A program made the position numbers and the translations under genes. From the NCBI RefSeq assembly GCF_029227915.1, contig NC_079880.1, positions 4,900,001 to 4,964,000 on the forward strand: a stretch of 64,000 nt of DNA, given 5' to 3'. The notes below the pieces were generated by a model. The model saw only the letters and a list, made by a program, of their open reading frames with translations. It did no database searches and was not told the origin of the DNA. Shown here one piece after another: positions 1-13,199 of this stretch (its first letter is position 1; each line of letters starts with the position of its first letter). This DNA is from Hydractinia symbiolongicarpus (taxonomy: Eukaryota > Cnidaria > Hydrozoa > Anthoathecata > Hydractiniidae).

Positions 1-3000
1 TAAAAGAAGTTTAATCGCCGGCAAACGAAATCCCGCGATTTCCCGTAAATCCCGGGCTTGGCCCGTATAGTCGAATGTATACAAAGAATGAACCCAGGAA
101 GTAAAATCATTTCCCGAAAGATTTTTTAAATTTTTTTTTCACCACTAAAACGCATGAGACTTGTAGTTTTCAAAAATGTTTTCATTTTTGATGAGACGCT
201 TAATGAAAGAGGTTTAATCGCCGGCAAACGAAAACCCGCGATTTCCCGTAAATCCCGGGCTTGGCCCGTATAGTCGAATGTATACAAAGAAAGTACCCTG
301 TGAGTAAACTCATTTCCAGAACAATTTTTTAAATTATTTTTTCACCACTAAAGCCCATGAGACTTGTAGTTTTTAAAAATGTTTTCATTTTTGATGAGAC
401 GCTTAATAAAAGAGGTTTAATCGCCGGCAAACGAAATCCCGCGATTTCCCGTAAATCCCGGGCTTGGCCCGTATAGTCGAATGTATACAAAGAAAGTACC
501 CAGGAAGTAAACTCATTTCCCGAACGATTTTTTAAATTTTCTTTTCACCACTAAAACGCATGAGACTTGTAGTTTTCAAAAATGTTTTCATTTTTGATGA
601 GACGCTGAATAAAAGAAGTTTACTCGCCGGCAAACGAAATCCCGCGATTTCCCGTAAATCCCGGGCTTGGCCCGTATAGTCGAATGTATACAAAGAAAGA
701 ACCCAGGAAGTAAACTCATTTCCCGAACGATTTTTTAAATTATTATTTCACCACTAAAGCCCATGAGAATTGTAGTATTTAAAAATATTTTCATTTTTGA
801 TGAGACGCTGAATAAAAGAAGTTTAATCGCCGGCAAACGTAAACCTGCGATTTCCCGTGAATCCCGGACTCGGCCCGTATAGTCAAAAGTATACAAAGAA
901 AGTACCCGGGGTGTAAACTCATTTCCCGAACGATTTATTAAATTATTATTTCACCACTAAAGCCCATGAGGCTTGTAGTTTTTAAAAATGTTTTCATTTC
1001 TGATGAGACGCTGAATAAAAGAAGTTTAATCGCCGGCAAACGAAAACCCGCGATTTCCCGTAAATCCCGGGCGTGGCCCGTATAGTCAAAAGTATACAAA
1101 GATAGTACCCAGGGAGTAAACTCATTTCCCGAACGATTTTTTAATTCCTTTTTTCACCACTAAAACGCATGAGACTTGTAGTTTTCAGAAATGTTTTCAT
1201 TTTTGATGAGACGCTGAATAAAAGACGTTTAATCGCCGGCAAACGAAAACCTGCGATTTCCCGTAAATCCCGGGCTTGGCCCGTATAGTCGAATGTATAC
1301 AAAGAAAGTACCCTGTAAGTAAACTCATTTCCCAAACGATTTTTTCAATTATCTTTTCACCACTAAAACGCATGAGACTTGCAGTTTTCAAAAATACTTT
1401 CATTTTTGATGAGACGCTGAATAAAAGAAGTTTAATCGCCGGTAAACAAAAACCCGCGACTTCCCGTAAATCCCGGACTCGGCCCGTATAGTCAAAAGTA
1501 TACAAAGAAAGTACCCAGGGAGTAAACTCATTTCCAGAACGATTTTTTAAATTATTTTTTCACCACTAAACCCATGAGACTTGTAGTTTTCAAAAATGTT
1601 TTCATTTTTGATGAGACGCTGAATAAAAGAAGTTTAATCGCCGGCAAACGAAAACCCGCGATTTCCCGTAAATCCCGGGCGTGGCCCGTATAGTCAAAAG
1701 TATACAAAGATAGTACCCAGGGAGTAAACTCATTTCCCGAACGATTTTTTAATTCCTTTTTTCACCACTAAAACGCATGAGACTTGTAGTTTTCAGAAAT
1801 GTATTCATTTTTGATGAGACGCTTAATAAAAGAGGGTTAATCGCCGGCAAACGAAATCCCGCGATTTCCCGTAAATCCCGGGCTTGGCCCGTATAGTCGA
1901 ATGTATACAAAGAAAGTACCCAGGAAGTAAACTCATTTCCCGAACGATTTTTTAAATTTTTTTTTCACCACTAAAACGCATGAGACTTGTAGTTTTCAAA
2001 AATGTTTTCATTTTTGATGAGACGCTGAATAAAAGAAGTTTAACCGCCGGCAAACGAAATCCCGCGATTTCCCGTAAATCCCGGGTTTGGCCCGTATAGT
2101 CGAATGTATACAAAGAAAGAACCCAGGAAGTAAACTCATTTCCCGAAAGATTTTTTAAATTTTTTTTTCACCACTAAAACGCATGAGACTTGTAGTTTTC
2201 AAAAATGTTTTCATTTTTGATGAGACGCTTAATGAAAGAGGTTTAATCGCCGGCAAACGAAAACCCGCGATTTCCCGTAAATCCCGGGCTTGGCCCGTAT
2301 AGTCGAATGTATACAAAGAAAGTACCCTGTGAGTAAACTCATTTCCAGAACAATTTTTTAAATTATTTTTTCACCACTAAAGCCCATGAGACTTGTAGTT
2401 TTTAAAAATGTTTTCATTTTTGATGAGACGCTTAATAAAAGAGGTTTAATCGCCGGCAAACGAAATCCCGCGATTTCCCGTAAATCCCGGGCTTGGCCCG
2501 TATAGTCGAATGTATACAAAGAAAGTACCCAGGAAGTAAACTCATTTCCCGAACGATTTTTTAAATTATTATTTCACCACTAAAGCCCATGAGACTTGTA
2601 GTATTTAAAAATATTTTCATTTTTGATGAGACGCTGAATAAAAGAAGTTTAATCGCCGGCAAACGTAAACCTGCGATTTGCCGTGAATCCCGGACTCGGC
2701 CCGTATAGTCAAAAGTATACAAAGAAAGTACCCGGGGTGTAAACTCATTTCCCGAACGATTTATTAAATTATTATTTCACCACTAAAGCCCATGAGGCTT
2801 GTAGTTTTTAAAAATGTTTTCATTTCTGATGAGACGCTGAATAAAAGAAGTTTAATCGCCGGCAAACGAAAACCCGCGATTTCCCGTAAATCCCGAGCGT
2901 GGCCCGTATAGTCAAAAGTATACAAAGATAGTACCCAGGGAGTAAACTCATTTCCCGAACGATTTTTTAATTCCTTTTTTCACCACTAAAACGCATGAGA

Positions 3001-3470
3001 CTTGTAGTTTTCAGAAATGTTTTCATTTTTGATGAGACGCTGAATAAAAGAAGTTTAATCGCCGGCAAACGAAAACCTGCGATTTCCCGTAAATCCCGGG
3101 CTTGGCCCGTATAGTCGAATGTATACAAAGAAAGTACCCTGTAAGTAAACTCATTTCCGAAACGATTTTTTCAATTATCTTATCACCACTAAAACGCATG
3201 AGACTTGCAGTTTTCAAAAATACTTTCATTTTTGATGAGACGCTGAATAAAAGAAGTTTAATCGCCGGTAAACAAAAACCCGCGACTTCCCGTAAATCCC
3301 GGACTCGGCTCGTATAGTCAAAAGTATACAAAGAAAGTACCCAGGGAGTAAACTCATTTCCCGAACGATTTTTTAAATTATTTTTACACCACTAAACCCA
3401 TGAGACTTGTAGTATTCAAAAATGTTTCCATTTTTGATGAGACGCTAAATAAAAGAAGTTTAATCGCCGG
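1..3470 (-). repeat. Higher-order repeat of 9-10 monomers in the left block
   Basis: The sequence from base 1 realigns at 2030 (offset 2029, ten monomers), but from about 840 onwards the offset is 1826 (nine monomers), as shown by the shared AAACGTAAACCTGCG variant at 836 and 2662. The monomer near 532-735, with GTTTACTCGCC, has no partner in the second copy. Similarity of type fades after about 1640 and 3470. Confidence 0.75.
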
Positions 3471-4074
3471 CAAACGAAAACCTGCGATTTCCCGTAAATC
3501 CCGGACTCGGCCCGTATAGTCAAAAGTATACAAAGAAAGTACCGGGGGTGTAAACTCATTTCCCGAACGATTTTTTTAATTATTATTTCACCACTAAAGC
3601 CTATGAGACTTGTAGTTTTTAAAAATGTTTTCATTTTGGATGAGACGCTTAATAAAAGTGGTTTAATCGCCGGCAAACGAAATCCCGCGATTTCCCGTAA
3701 ATCCCGGGCTTGGCCCGTATAGTCGAATGTATACAAAGAAAGAATCCAGGAAGTAAACTCATTTCCCGAACGATTTCTTAAATTTTTTTTTCACCACTAA
3801 AACGCATGAGACTTGTAGTTTTCAAAAATGTTTTCATTTTTGATGAGACGCTTAATGAAAGAGGTTTAATCGCCGGCAAACGAAAACCCCCGATTTCCCG
3901 TAATTCCCGGGCTTGGCCCGTATAGTCGAATGTATACAAAGAAAGTACCCTGTGAGTAAACTCATTTCCAGAACGATTTTTTAAATTATTTTTTCACCAC
4001 TAAAACGCATAAGACTTGTAGTTTTCAAAAATGTTTTCATTTCTGATGAGACGGTAAATAAAAGAAGTTTAATC
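1..4074 (-). repeat. Satellite array, left block, minus orientation (about 20 monomers of 203 bp)
   Basis: Head-to-tail copies of the 203-bp satellite, read here as the reverse complement of the central block (for example CCCGTATAGTCGAA at 62-75 is the reverse of TTCGACTATACGGG). No gene is present. The monomers differ at scattered bases and at the A/T-rich spacer, and type A and type B haplotypes alternate. An internal higher-order unit is visible: 1-1640 resembles 2030-3470, with an offset of 2029 bp at the start that falls to 1826 bp after about 800, so one monomer was gained or lost. The block ends abruptly inside a monomer at 4074, where the orientation flips. Seen directly; the assignment to one satellite family is secure. 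Confidence 0.97.
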
Positions 4075-4160
4075 TTTCTTTGTATACTTTTGACTATACG
4101 GGCCAAGCCGGGATTTACGGGAAATCGCGGGTTTTCGTTTGCCGGCGTATATACTTCTTT
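4051..4160. other. Left orientation switch (minus to plus)
   Basis: Minus-oriented satellite runs to GAAGTTTAATC (ending 4074) and then continues as TTTCTTTGTATAC in plus orientation. At most one base (C) can belong to both sides. The two arms are out of phase, so the inverted repeat has a spacer of about 73 bp. The plus arm nearest the junction carries GCCGGCGTATATAC where every normal unit has GCCGGCGATTAAAC. The arms next to the junction belong to similar monomer types for at least 250 bp (both show the TTCTGGAAAT and CTCACAGGG variants), which would fit a fold-back event. An assembly join cannot be excluded from sequence alone. Confidence 0.85.
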
Positions 4161-6869
4161 TATTCAGCGTTTCATCAAAAATGAAAACATTTTTAAAAAC
4201 TACAAGTCTTGTGCGTTTTAGTGGTGAAAAAATAATTTAAAAAATCGTTCTGGAAATAAGTTTACTCACAGGGTACTTTCTTTGTATACATTCGACTATA
4301 CGGGCCAAGCCTGGGATTTACGGGAAATCGCGGGTTTTCGTTTTTCGGCGATTAAACCTCTTTCATTAAGCGTCTCATCAAAAATGAAAACATTTTTGAA
4401 AACTACAAGTCTTATGCGTTTTAGTGGTAAAGAAAATAATATAAAAAATCGTTCGGGAAATGAGTTTACTCCCTGGGTACTTTCTTTGTATACTTTTGAC
4501 TATACGGGTCGAGTCCGGGGTTTACGGGAAATGGCGGGTTTTCGTTTGCCGTCGATTAAACTTCTTTTATTCAGCGTCTCATCAAAAATGAAAACATTTT
4601 TAAAAACTACAAGTCTTATGCGTTTTAGTGGTGAAAAAATAATTTAAAAAATCGTTCTGGAAATGAGTTTACTCACAGGGTACTTTCTTTGTATACATTC
4701 GACTATACGGGCCAAGCCCGGGATTTACGGGAAATCGCGGGTTTTCGTTTTCCGGCGATTAAACCTCTTTCATTAAGCGTCTCATCAAAAATGAAAACTA
4801 TTTTGAAAACTACAAGTCTCATGCGTTTTAGTGGTGAAAGAAAAATTTAAAAAATCGTTCGGGAAATGAGTTTACTTCCTGGGTACTTCCTTTGTATACT
4901 TTTGACTATACGGGCCAACCCCGGGATTTACGGGAAATCGCGGGTTTTCGTTTGCTGGCGATTAAACCACGTTCATTAAGCGTCTCATCAAAAATGAAAA
5001 CATTTCTGAAAACTACAAGTCTCATGCGTTTTAGTGGTAAAAAACTAATTTAAAAAATCGTTCGGGAAATGAGTTTACTCACAGGGTACTTTATTTGTAT
5101 ACATTCGACTACACGGGCCAAGCCCGGGATTTACAAGAAATCATGGGATTTCGTTTGCTGGCGATTAAACTTCTTTCATCAACCGTCTCATCAAAAATGA
5201 AAACATTTTTGAAAACTTCAAGTCTCATGCGTTTTAGTGGTGAAAAAAAAAATTAAAAAATCGTTCGGCAAATGAGTTTACTCCCTGGGTACTTTCTTTG
5301 TATGCATTCGACTATACGGGCCAAGCCCGGGATTTACGGGAAATCGCGGGATTTCGTTTGCCGGCGATTAAACCTCTTTTAATAAGCGTCTCATCAAAAA
5401 TGAAAACATTTTTGAAAACTACAAGCCTCATGCGTTTTAGTGGTGAAAAATAATTTAAAAAATCGTTCGGGAAATGAGTTTACTCCCTGGGTACTTTCTT
5501 TGTATACTTTGGACTATACGGGCCGAGTCCAGGGTTTACGGGAAATCGCGGATTTTCGTTTGAGGGCGATTAAACTTCTTTTATTCAGCGTCTCATCAAA
5601 AATGAAAACATTTTTGAAAACTACAAGTCTCATGCGTTTTAGTGGTGAAAAAAAAATTTAAAAAATCGTTCGGGAAATGAGTTTACTCCCTGGGTACTTC
5701 CTTTGTATACTTTTGACTATACGGGCCAACCCCGGGATTTACGGGAAATCGCGGGTTTTCGTTTGCTGGCGATTAAACCACGTTCATTAAGCGTCTCATC
5801 AAAAATGAAAACATTTCTGAAAACTACAAGTTTCATGCGTTTTAGTGGTAAAAAAATAATTTAAAAAATCGTTCGGGAAATGAGTTTACTCACAGGGTAC
5901 TTTCTTTGTATACATTCGACTACACGGGCCAAGCCCGGGATTTACGGGAAATCATGGGATTTCGTTTGCTGGCGATTAAACTTCTTTCATCAACCGTCTC
6001 ATCAAAAATGAAAACATTTTTGAAAACTTCAAGTCTCATGCGTTTTAGTGGTGAAAAAAAAAATTAAAAAATCGTTCGGCAAATGAGTTTACTCCCTGGG
6101 TACTTTCTTTGTATACATTCGACTATACGGGCCAAGCCCGGGATTTACGGGAAATCGCGGGATTTCGTTTGCCGGCGATTAAACCTCTTTTATTCAGCGT
6201 CTCATCAAAAATGAAAACATTTTTGAAAACTACAAGTCTCATGCGTTTTAGTGGTGAAAAAAAAATTTAAAAAATCGTTCGGGAAATGAGTTTACTCCCT
6301 GGGTACTTTCTTTGTATACATTCGACTATACGGGCCAAGCCCCGGATTTACAGGAAAACGCGGGATTTCGTTTGCCGGCGATTAAACCTCTTTCATTAAG
6401 CGTCTCATCAAAAATGAAAACATTTTTGAAAACTACAAGTCTCATGCGTTTTAGTGGTGAAAAAAGAAATTAAAAAATCGTTTGGGAAATGAGTTTACTC
6501 ACTTTGTACTTTCTTTGTATACATTCGACTATACGGGCCAAGCCCGGGATTTACGGGAAATCGCGGGATTTCGCTTGCCGGCGATTAAACTTCTTTCATT
6601 AACCGTCTCATCAAAAATGAAAACATTTTTGAAAACTTCAAGTCTCATGCGTTTTAGTGGTGAAAAAAAAATTAAAAAATCGTTCGGGAAATGAGTTTAC
6701 TCCCTGGGTACTTTCTTTGTATACTTTTGACTATACGGGCCGAGTCCGGGATTTACGGGAAATCGCAGGTTTTCGTTTGCCGGCGATTAAACTGCTTTTA
6801 TTCAGCGTCTCATCAAAAATGAAAACATTTTTGAAAACTACAAGTCTCATGCGTTTTAGTGGTGAAAAA

Positions 6870-9800
6870 ATAATTTAAAAAATCGTTCGGGAAATGAGTT
6901 TACTCCTTGGGTACTTTCTTTGTATACTTTTGACTATACGGGCCAAGCCGGGATTTACGGGAAATCGCGGGTTTTCGTTTGCCGGCGATTAAACTTCTTT
7001 TATTCAGCGTTTCATCAAAAATGAAAACATTTCTAAAAACTACAAGTCTTATGCGTTTTAGTGGTGAAAAAATAATTTAAAAAATCGTTCTGGAAATGAG
7101 TTTACTCACAGGGTACTTTCTTTGTATACATTCGACTATACGGGCCAAGCCCGGGATTTACGGAAAATCGCGGGTATTCGTTTTTCGGCGATTAAACCTC
7201 TTTCATTAAGCGTCTCATCAAAAATGAAAACATTTTTGAAAACTACAAGTCTCATGCGTTTTAGTGGTAAAGAAAATAATATAAAAAATCATTCGGGAAA
7301 TGAGTTTACTCCCTGGGTACATTCTTTGTATACTTTTGACTATACGGGTCGAGTCCGGGGTTTACGGGGAATCGCGGGTTTTCGTTTGCCGTCGATTAAA
7401 CTTCTTTTATTCAGCGTCTCATCAAAAATGAAAACATTTTTAAAAACTACAAGTCTTATCCGTTTTAGTGGTGAAAAAATAATTTAAAAAATCGTTCTGG
7501 AAATGAGTTTACTCACAGGGTACTTTCTTTGTAAACATTCGACTATACGGGCCAAGGCCGGGATTTACGGTAAGTTGCGGGTTTTCGTTTTCCGGCGATT
7601 AAACCTCTTTCATTAAGCGTCTCATCAAAAATGAAAACTATTTTGAAAACTACAAGTCTCATGCGTTTTAGTGGTGAAAGAAAAATTTAAAAAATCGTTC
7701 GGGAAATGAGTTTACTCCCTGGGTACTTTCTTTGTATACTTTTGACTATACGGGCCGAGTCCGGGATTTACGGGAAATCGCGGATTTTCGTTTGCCGGCG
7801 ATTAAACTTCTTTTATTCAGCGTTTCATCAAAAATGAAAACATTTTTAAAAACTACAAGTCTTATGCGTTTTAGTGGTGAAAAAATAATTTAAAAAATCG
7901 TTCTGGAAATGAGTTTACTCACAGGGTACTTTCTTTGTATACATTCGACTATACGGGCCAAGCCCGGGATTTACGGAAAATCGCGGGTATTCGTTTTTCG
8001 GCGATTAAACCTCTTTCATTAAGCGTTTCATCAAAAATGAAACAATTTTTGAAAACTTCAAGTCCCATGCGTTTTAGTGGTGAAAAAATAATTTAAAAAA
8101 TCGTTCGGGAAATGAGTTTACTCCTTGGGTACTTTCTTTGTATACTTTTGACTATACGGGCCAAGCCGTGATTTACGGGAAATCGCGGGTTTTCGTTTTC
8201 CGGCGATTAAACCTCTTTCATTAAGCGTCTCATCAAAAATGAAAACTATTTTGAAAACTACAAGTCTCATGCGTTTTAGTGGTGAAAGAAAAATTTAAAA
8301 AATTGTTCGGGAAATGAGTTTACTTCCTGGGTACTTCCTTTGTATACTTTTGACTATACGGGCCAACCCCGGGATTTACGGGAAATCGCGGGTTTTCGTT
8401 TGCTGGCGATTAAACCACGTTCATTAAGCGTCTCATCAAAAATGAAAACATTTCTGAAAACTACAAGTCTCATGCGTTTTAGTGGTAAAAAAATAATTTA
8501 AAAAATCGTTCGGGAAATGAGTTTACTCACAGGGTACTTTATTTGTGTACATTCGACTACACGGGCCAAGCCCGGGATTTACGGGAAATCATGGGATTTC
8601 GTTTGCTGGCGATTAAACTTCTTTCATCAACCGTCTCATCAAAAATGAAAACATTTTTGAAAACTTCAAGTCTCATGCGTTTTAGTGGTGAAAAAAAAAA
8701 TTAAAAAATCGTTCGGCAAATGAGTTTACTCCCTGGGTACTTTCTTTGTATGCATTCGACTATACGGGCCAAGCCCGGGATTTACGGGAAATCGCGGGAT
8801 TTCGTTTGCCGGCGATTAAACCTCTTTTAATAAGCGTCTCATCAAAAATGAAAACATTTTTGAAAACTACAAGCCTCATGCGTTTTAGTGGTGAAAAATA
8901 ATTTAAAAAATCGTTCGGGAAATGAGTTTACTCCCTGGGTACTTTCTTTGTATACTTTGGACTATACGGGCCGAGTCCAGGGTTTACGGAAAATCGCGGA
9001 TTTTCGTTTGAGGGCGATTAAACTTCTTTTATTCAGCGTCTCATCAAAAATGAAAACATTTTTGAAAACTACAAGTCTCATGCGTTTTAGTGGTGAAAAA
9101 ATAATTTAAAAAATCGTTCGGGAAATGAGTTTACTCCTTGGGTACTTTCTTTGTATACTTTTGACTATACGGGCCAAGCCGGGATTTACGGGAAATCGCG
9201 GGTTTTCGTTTGCCGGCGATTAAACTTCTTTTATTCAGCGTTTCATCAAAAATGAAAACATTTCTAAAAACTACAAGTCTTATGCGTTTTAGTGGTGAAA
9301 AAATAATTTAAAAAATCGTTCTGGAAATGAGTTTACTCACAGGGTACTTTCTTTGTATACATTCGACTATACGGGCCAAGCCCGGGATTTACGGAAAATC
9401 GCGGGTATTCGTTTTTCGGCGATTAAACCTCTTTCATTAAGCGTCTCATCAAAAATGAAAACATTTTTGAAAACTACAAGTCTCATGCGTTTTAGTGGTA
9501 AAGAAAATAATATAAAAAATCATTCGGGAAATGAGTTTACTCCCTGGGTACATTCTTTGTATACTTTTGACTATACGGGTCGAGTCCGGGGTTTACGGGG
9601 AATCGCGGGTTTTCGTTTGCCGTCGATTAAACTTCTTTTATTCAGCGTCTCATCAAAAATGAAAACATTTTTAAAAACTACAAGTCTTATGCGTTTTAGT
9701 GGTGAAAAAATAATTTAAAAAATCGTTCTGGAAATGAGTTTACTCACAGGGTACTTTCTTTGTAAACATTCGACTATACGGGCCAAAGGCCGGGATTTAC

Positions 9801-11340
9801 GGTAAGTTGCGGGTTTTCGTTTTCCGGCGATTAAACCTCTTTCATTAAGCGTCTCATCAAAAATGAAAACTATTTTGAAAACTACAAGTCTCATGCGTTT
9901 TAGTGGTGAAAGAAAAATTTAAAAAATCGTTCGGGAAATGAGTTTACTCCCTGGGTACTTTCTTTGTATACTTTTGACTATACGGGCCGAGTCCGGGATT
10001 TACGGGAAATCGCAGATTTTCGTTTGCCGGCGATTAAACTTCTTTTATTCAGCGTTTCATCAAAAATGAAAACATTTTTAAAAACTACAAGTCTTATGCG
10101 TTTTAGTGGTGAAAAAATAATTTAAAAAATCGTTCTGGAAATGAGTTTACTCACAGGGTACTTTCTTTGTATACATTCGACTATACGGGCCAAGCCCGGG
10201 ATTTACGGAAAATCGCGGGTATTCGTTTTTCGGCGATTAAACCTCTTTCATTAAGCGTTTCATCAAAAATGAAACAATTTTTGAAAACTTCAAGTCCCAT
10301 GCGTTTTAGTGGTGAAAAAATAATTTAAAAAATCGTTCGGGAAATGAGTTTACTCCTTGGGTACTTTCTTTGTATACTTTTGACTATACGGGCCAAGCCG
10401 GGATTTACGGGAAATCGCGGGTTTTCGTTTTCCGGCGATTAAACCTCTTTCATTAAGCGTCTCATCAAAAATGAAAACTATTTTGAAAACTACAAGTCTC
10501 ATGCGTTTTAGTGGTGAAAGAAAAATTTAAAAAATTGTTCGGGAAATGAGTTTACTTCCTGGGTACTTCCTTTGTATACTTTTGACTATACGGGCCAACC
10601 CCGGGATTTACGGGAAATCGCGGGTTTTCGTTTGCTGGCGATTAAACCACGTTCATTAAGCGTCTCATCAAAAATGAAAACATTTCTGAAAACTACAAGT
10701 CTCATGCGTTTTAGTGGTAAAAAAATAATTTAAAAAATCGTTCGGGAAATGAGTTTACTCACAGGGTACTTTATTTGTATACATTCGACTACACGGGCCA
10801 AGCCCGGGATTTACGGGAAATCATGGGATTTCGTTTGCTGGCGATTAAACTTCTTTCATCAACCGTCTCATCAAAAATGAAAACATTTTTGAAAACTTCA
10901 AGTCTCATGCGTTTTAGTGGTGAAAAAAAAAATTAAAAAATCGTTCGGCAAATGAGTTTACTCCCTGGGTACTTTCTTTGTATGCATTCGACTATACGGG
11001 CCAAGCCCGGGATTTACGGGAAATCGCGGGATTTCGTTTGCCGGCGATTAAACCTCTTTTAATAAGCGTCTCATCAAAAATGAAAACATTTTTGAAAACT
11101 ACAAGCCTCATGCGTTTTAGTGGTGAAAAATAATTTAAAAAATCGTTCGGGAAATGAGTTTACTCCCTGGGTACTTTCTTTGTATACTTTGGACTATACG
11201 GGCCGAGTCAAGGGTTTACGGGAAATCGCGGATTTTCGTTTGAGGGCGATTAAACTTCTTTTATTCAGCGTCTCATCAAAAATGAAAACATTTTTGAAAA
11301 CTACAAGTCTCATGCGTTTTAGTGGTGAAAAAAAAATTTA
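6870..11340 (+). repeat. Two copies of an 11-monomer higher-order unit (about 2231 bp)
   Basis: 6.87-9.10 kb and 9.10-11.34 kb carry the same order of monomer variants, including the GTAAACATTCGAC monomer, the AAAATCGCGGGTATTCG monomer, the CCAACCCCGGG monomer, the AAATCATGGG monomer and the TTTGAGGGCGATT monomer. Offset is 2231-2232 bp. Differences are mostly single bases, for example GGCCAAGG against GGCCAAAGG near 9780. Confidence 0.8.
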
Positions 11341-13199
11341 AAAAATCGTTCGGGAAATGAGTTTACTCCCTGGGTACTTCCTTTGTATACTTTTGACTAT
11401 ACGGGCCAACCCCGGGATTTACGGGAAATCGCGGGTTTTCGTTTGCTGGCGATTAAACCACGTTCATTAAGCGTCTCATCAAAAATGAAAACATTTCTGA
11501 AAACTACAAGTCTCATGCGTTTTAGTGGTAAAAAAATAATTTAAAAAATCGTTCGGGAAATGAGTTTACTCACAGGGTACTTTCTTTGTATACATTCGAC
11601 TACACGGGCCAAGCCCGGGATTTACGGGAAATCATGGGATTTCGTTTGCTGGCGATTAAACTTCTTTCATCAACCGCCTCATCAAAAATGAAAACATTTT
11701 TAAAAACTTCAAGTCTCATGCGTTTTAGTGGTGAAAAAAAAAATAAAAAAATCGTTCGGCAAATGAGTTTACTCCCTGGGTACTTTCTTTGTATACATTC
11801 GACTATACGGGCCAAGCCCGGGATTTACGGGAAATCGCGGGATTTCGTTTGCCGGCGATTAAACCTCTTTTATTCAGCGTCTCATCAAAAATGAAAACAT
11901 TTTTGAAAACTACAAGTCTCATGCGTTTTAGTGGTGAAAAAAAAATTTAAAAAATCGTTCGGGAAATGAGTTTACTCCCTGGGTACTTTCTTTGTATACA
12001 TTCGACTATACGGGCCAAGCCCCGGATTTACAGGAAAACGCGGGATTTCGTTTGCCGGCGATTAAACCTCTTTCATTAAGCGTCTCATCAAAAATGAAAA
12101 CATTTTTGAAAACTACAAGTCTCATGCGTTTTAGTGGTGAAAAAAATAATTAAAAAATCGTTTGGGAAATGAGTTTACTCACTTTGTACTTTCTTTGTAT
12201 ACTTTTGACTATACGGGCCAACCCCGGGATTTACGGGAAATCGCGGGTTTTCGTTTGCTGGCGATTAAACCACGTTCATTAAGCGTCTCATCAAAAATGA
12301 AAACATTTCTGAAAACTACAAGTCTCATGCGTTTTAGTGGTAAAAAAATAATTTAAAAAATCGTTCGGGAAATGAGTTTACTCACAGGGTACTTTCTTTG
12401 TATACATTCGACTACACGGGCCAAGCCCGGGATTTACGGGAAATCATGGGATTTCGTTTGCTGGCGATTAAACTTCTTTCATCAACCGTCTCATCAAAAA
12501 TGAAAACATTTTTGAAAACTTCAAGTCTCATGCGTTTTAGTGGTGAAAAAAAAAATAAAAAAATCGTTCGGCAAATGAGTTTACTCCCTGGGTACTTTCT
12601 TTGTATACATTCGACTATACGGGCCAAGCCCGGGATTTACGGGAAATCGCGGGATTTCGTTTGCCGGCCATTAAACCTCTTTTATTCAGCGTCTCATCAA
12701 AAATGAAAACATTTTTGAAAACTACAAGTCTCATGCGTTTTAGTGGTGAATAAAAAATTTAAAAAATCGTTCGGGAAATGAGTTTACTCCCTGGGTACTT
12801 TCTTTGTATACATTCGACTATACGGGCCAAGCCCCGGATTTACAGGAAAACGCGGGATTTCGTTTGCCGGCGATTAAACCTCTTTCATTAAGCGTCTCAT
12901 CAAAAATGAAAACATTTTTGAAAACTACAAGTCTCATGCGTTTTAGTGGTGAAAAAAATAATTAAAAAATCGTTTGGGAAATGAGTTTACTCACTTTGTA
13001 CTTTCTTTGTATACATTCGACTATACGGGCCAAGCCCGGGATTTACGGGAAATCGCGGGATTTCGCTTGCCGGCGATTAAACTTCTTTCATTAACCGTCT
13101 CATCAAAAATGAAAACATTTTTGAAAACTTCAAGTCTCATGCGTTTTAGTGGTGAAAAAAAAAATTAAAAAATCGTTCGGGAAATGAGTTTACTCCCTG

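Noticed and set aside
4075-4160. Origin of replication or promoter at the orientation switch
   Set aside because: Apart from the altered GCCGGCGTATATAC word and the change of direction, nothing distinguishes this place from ordinary satellite.
4282-4647. Recurrent open frames of up to 121 codons (also at 7122, 9353, 13615, 14630, 15848, 21732, 22950, 23560, 29184, 31214 and 55570)
   Set aside because: They are the satellite read through roughly two monomers. They recur only because monomer types recur, reappear on both strands, have no gene-like context, and the 203-bp period shifts the frame at every unit, so no protein repeat is maintained.
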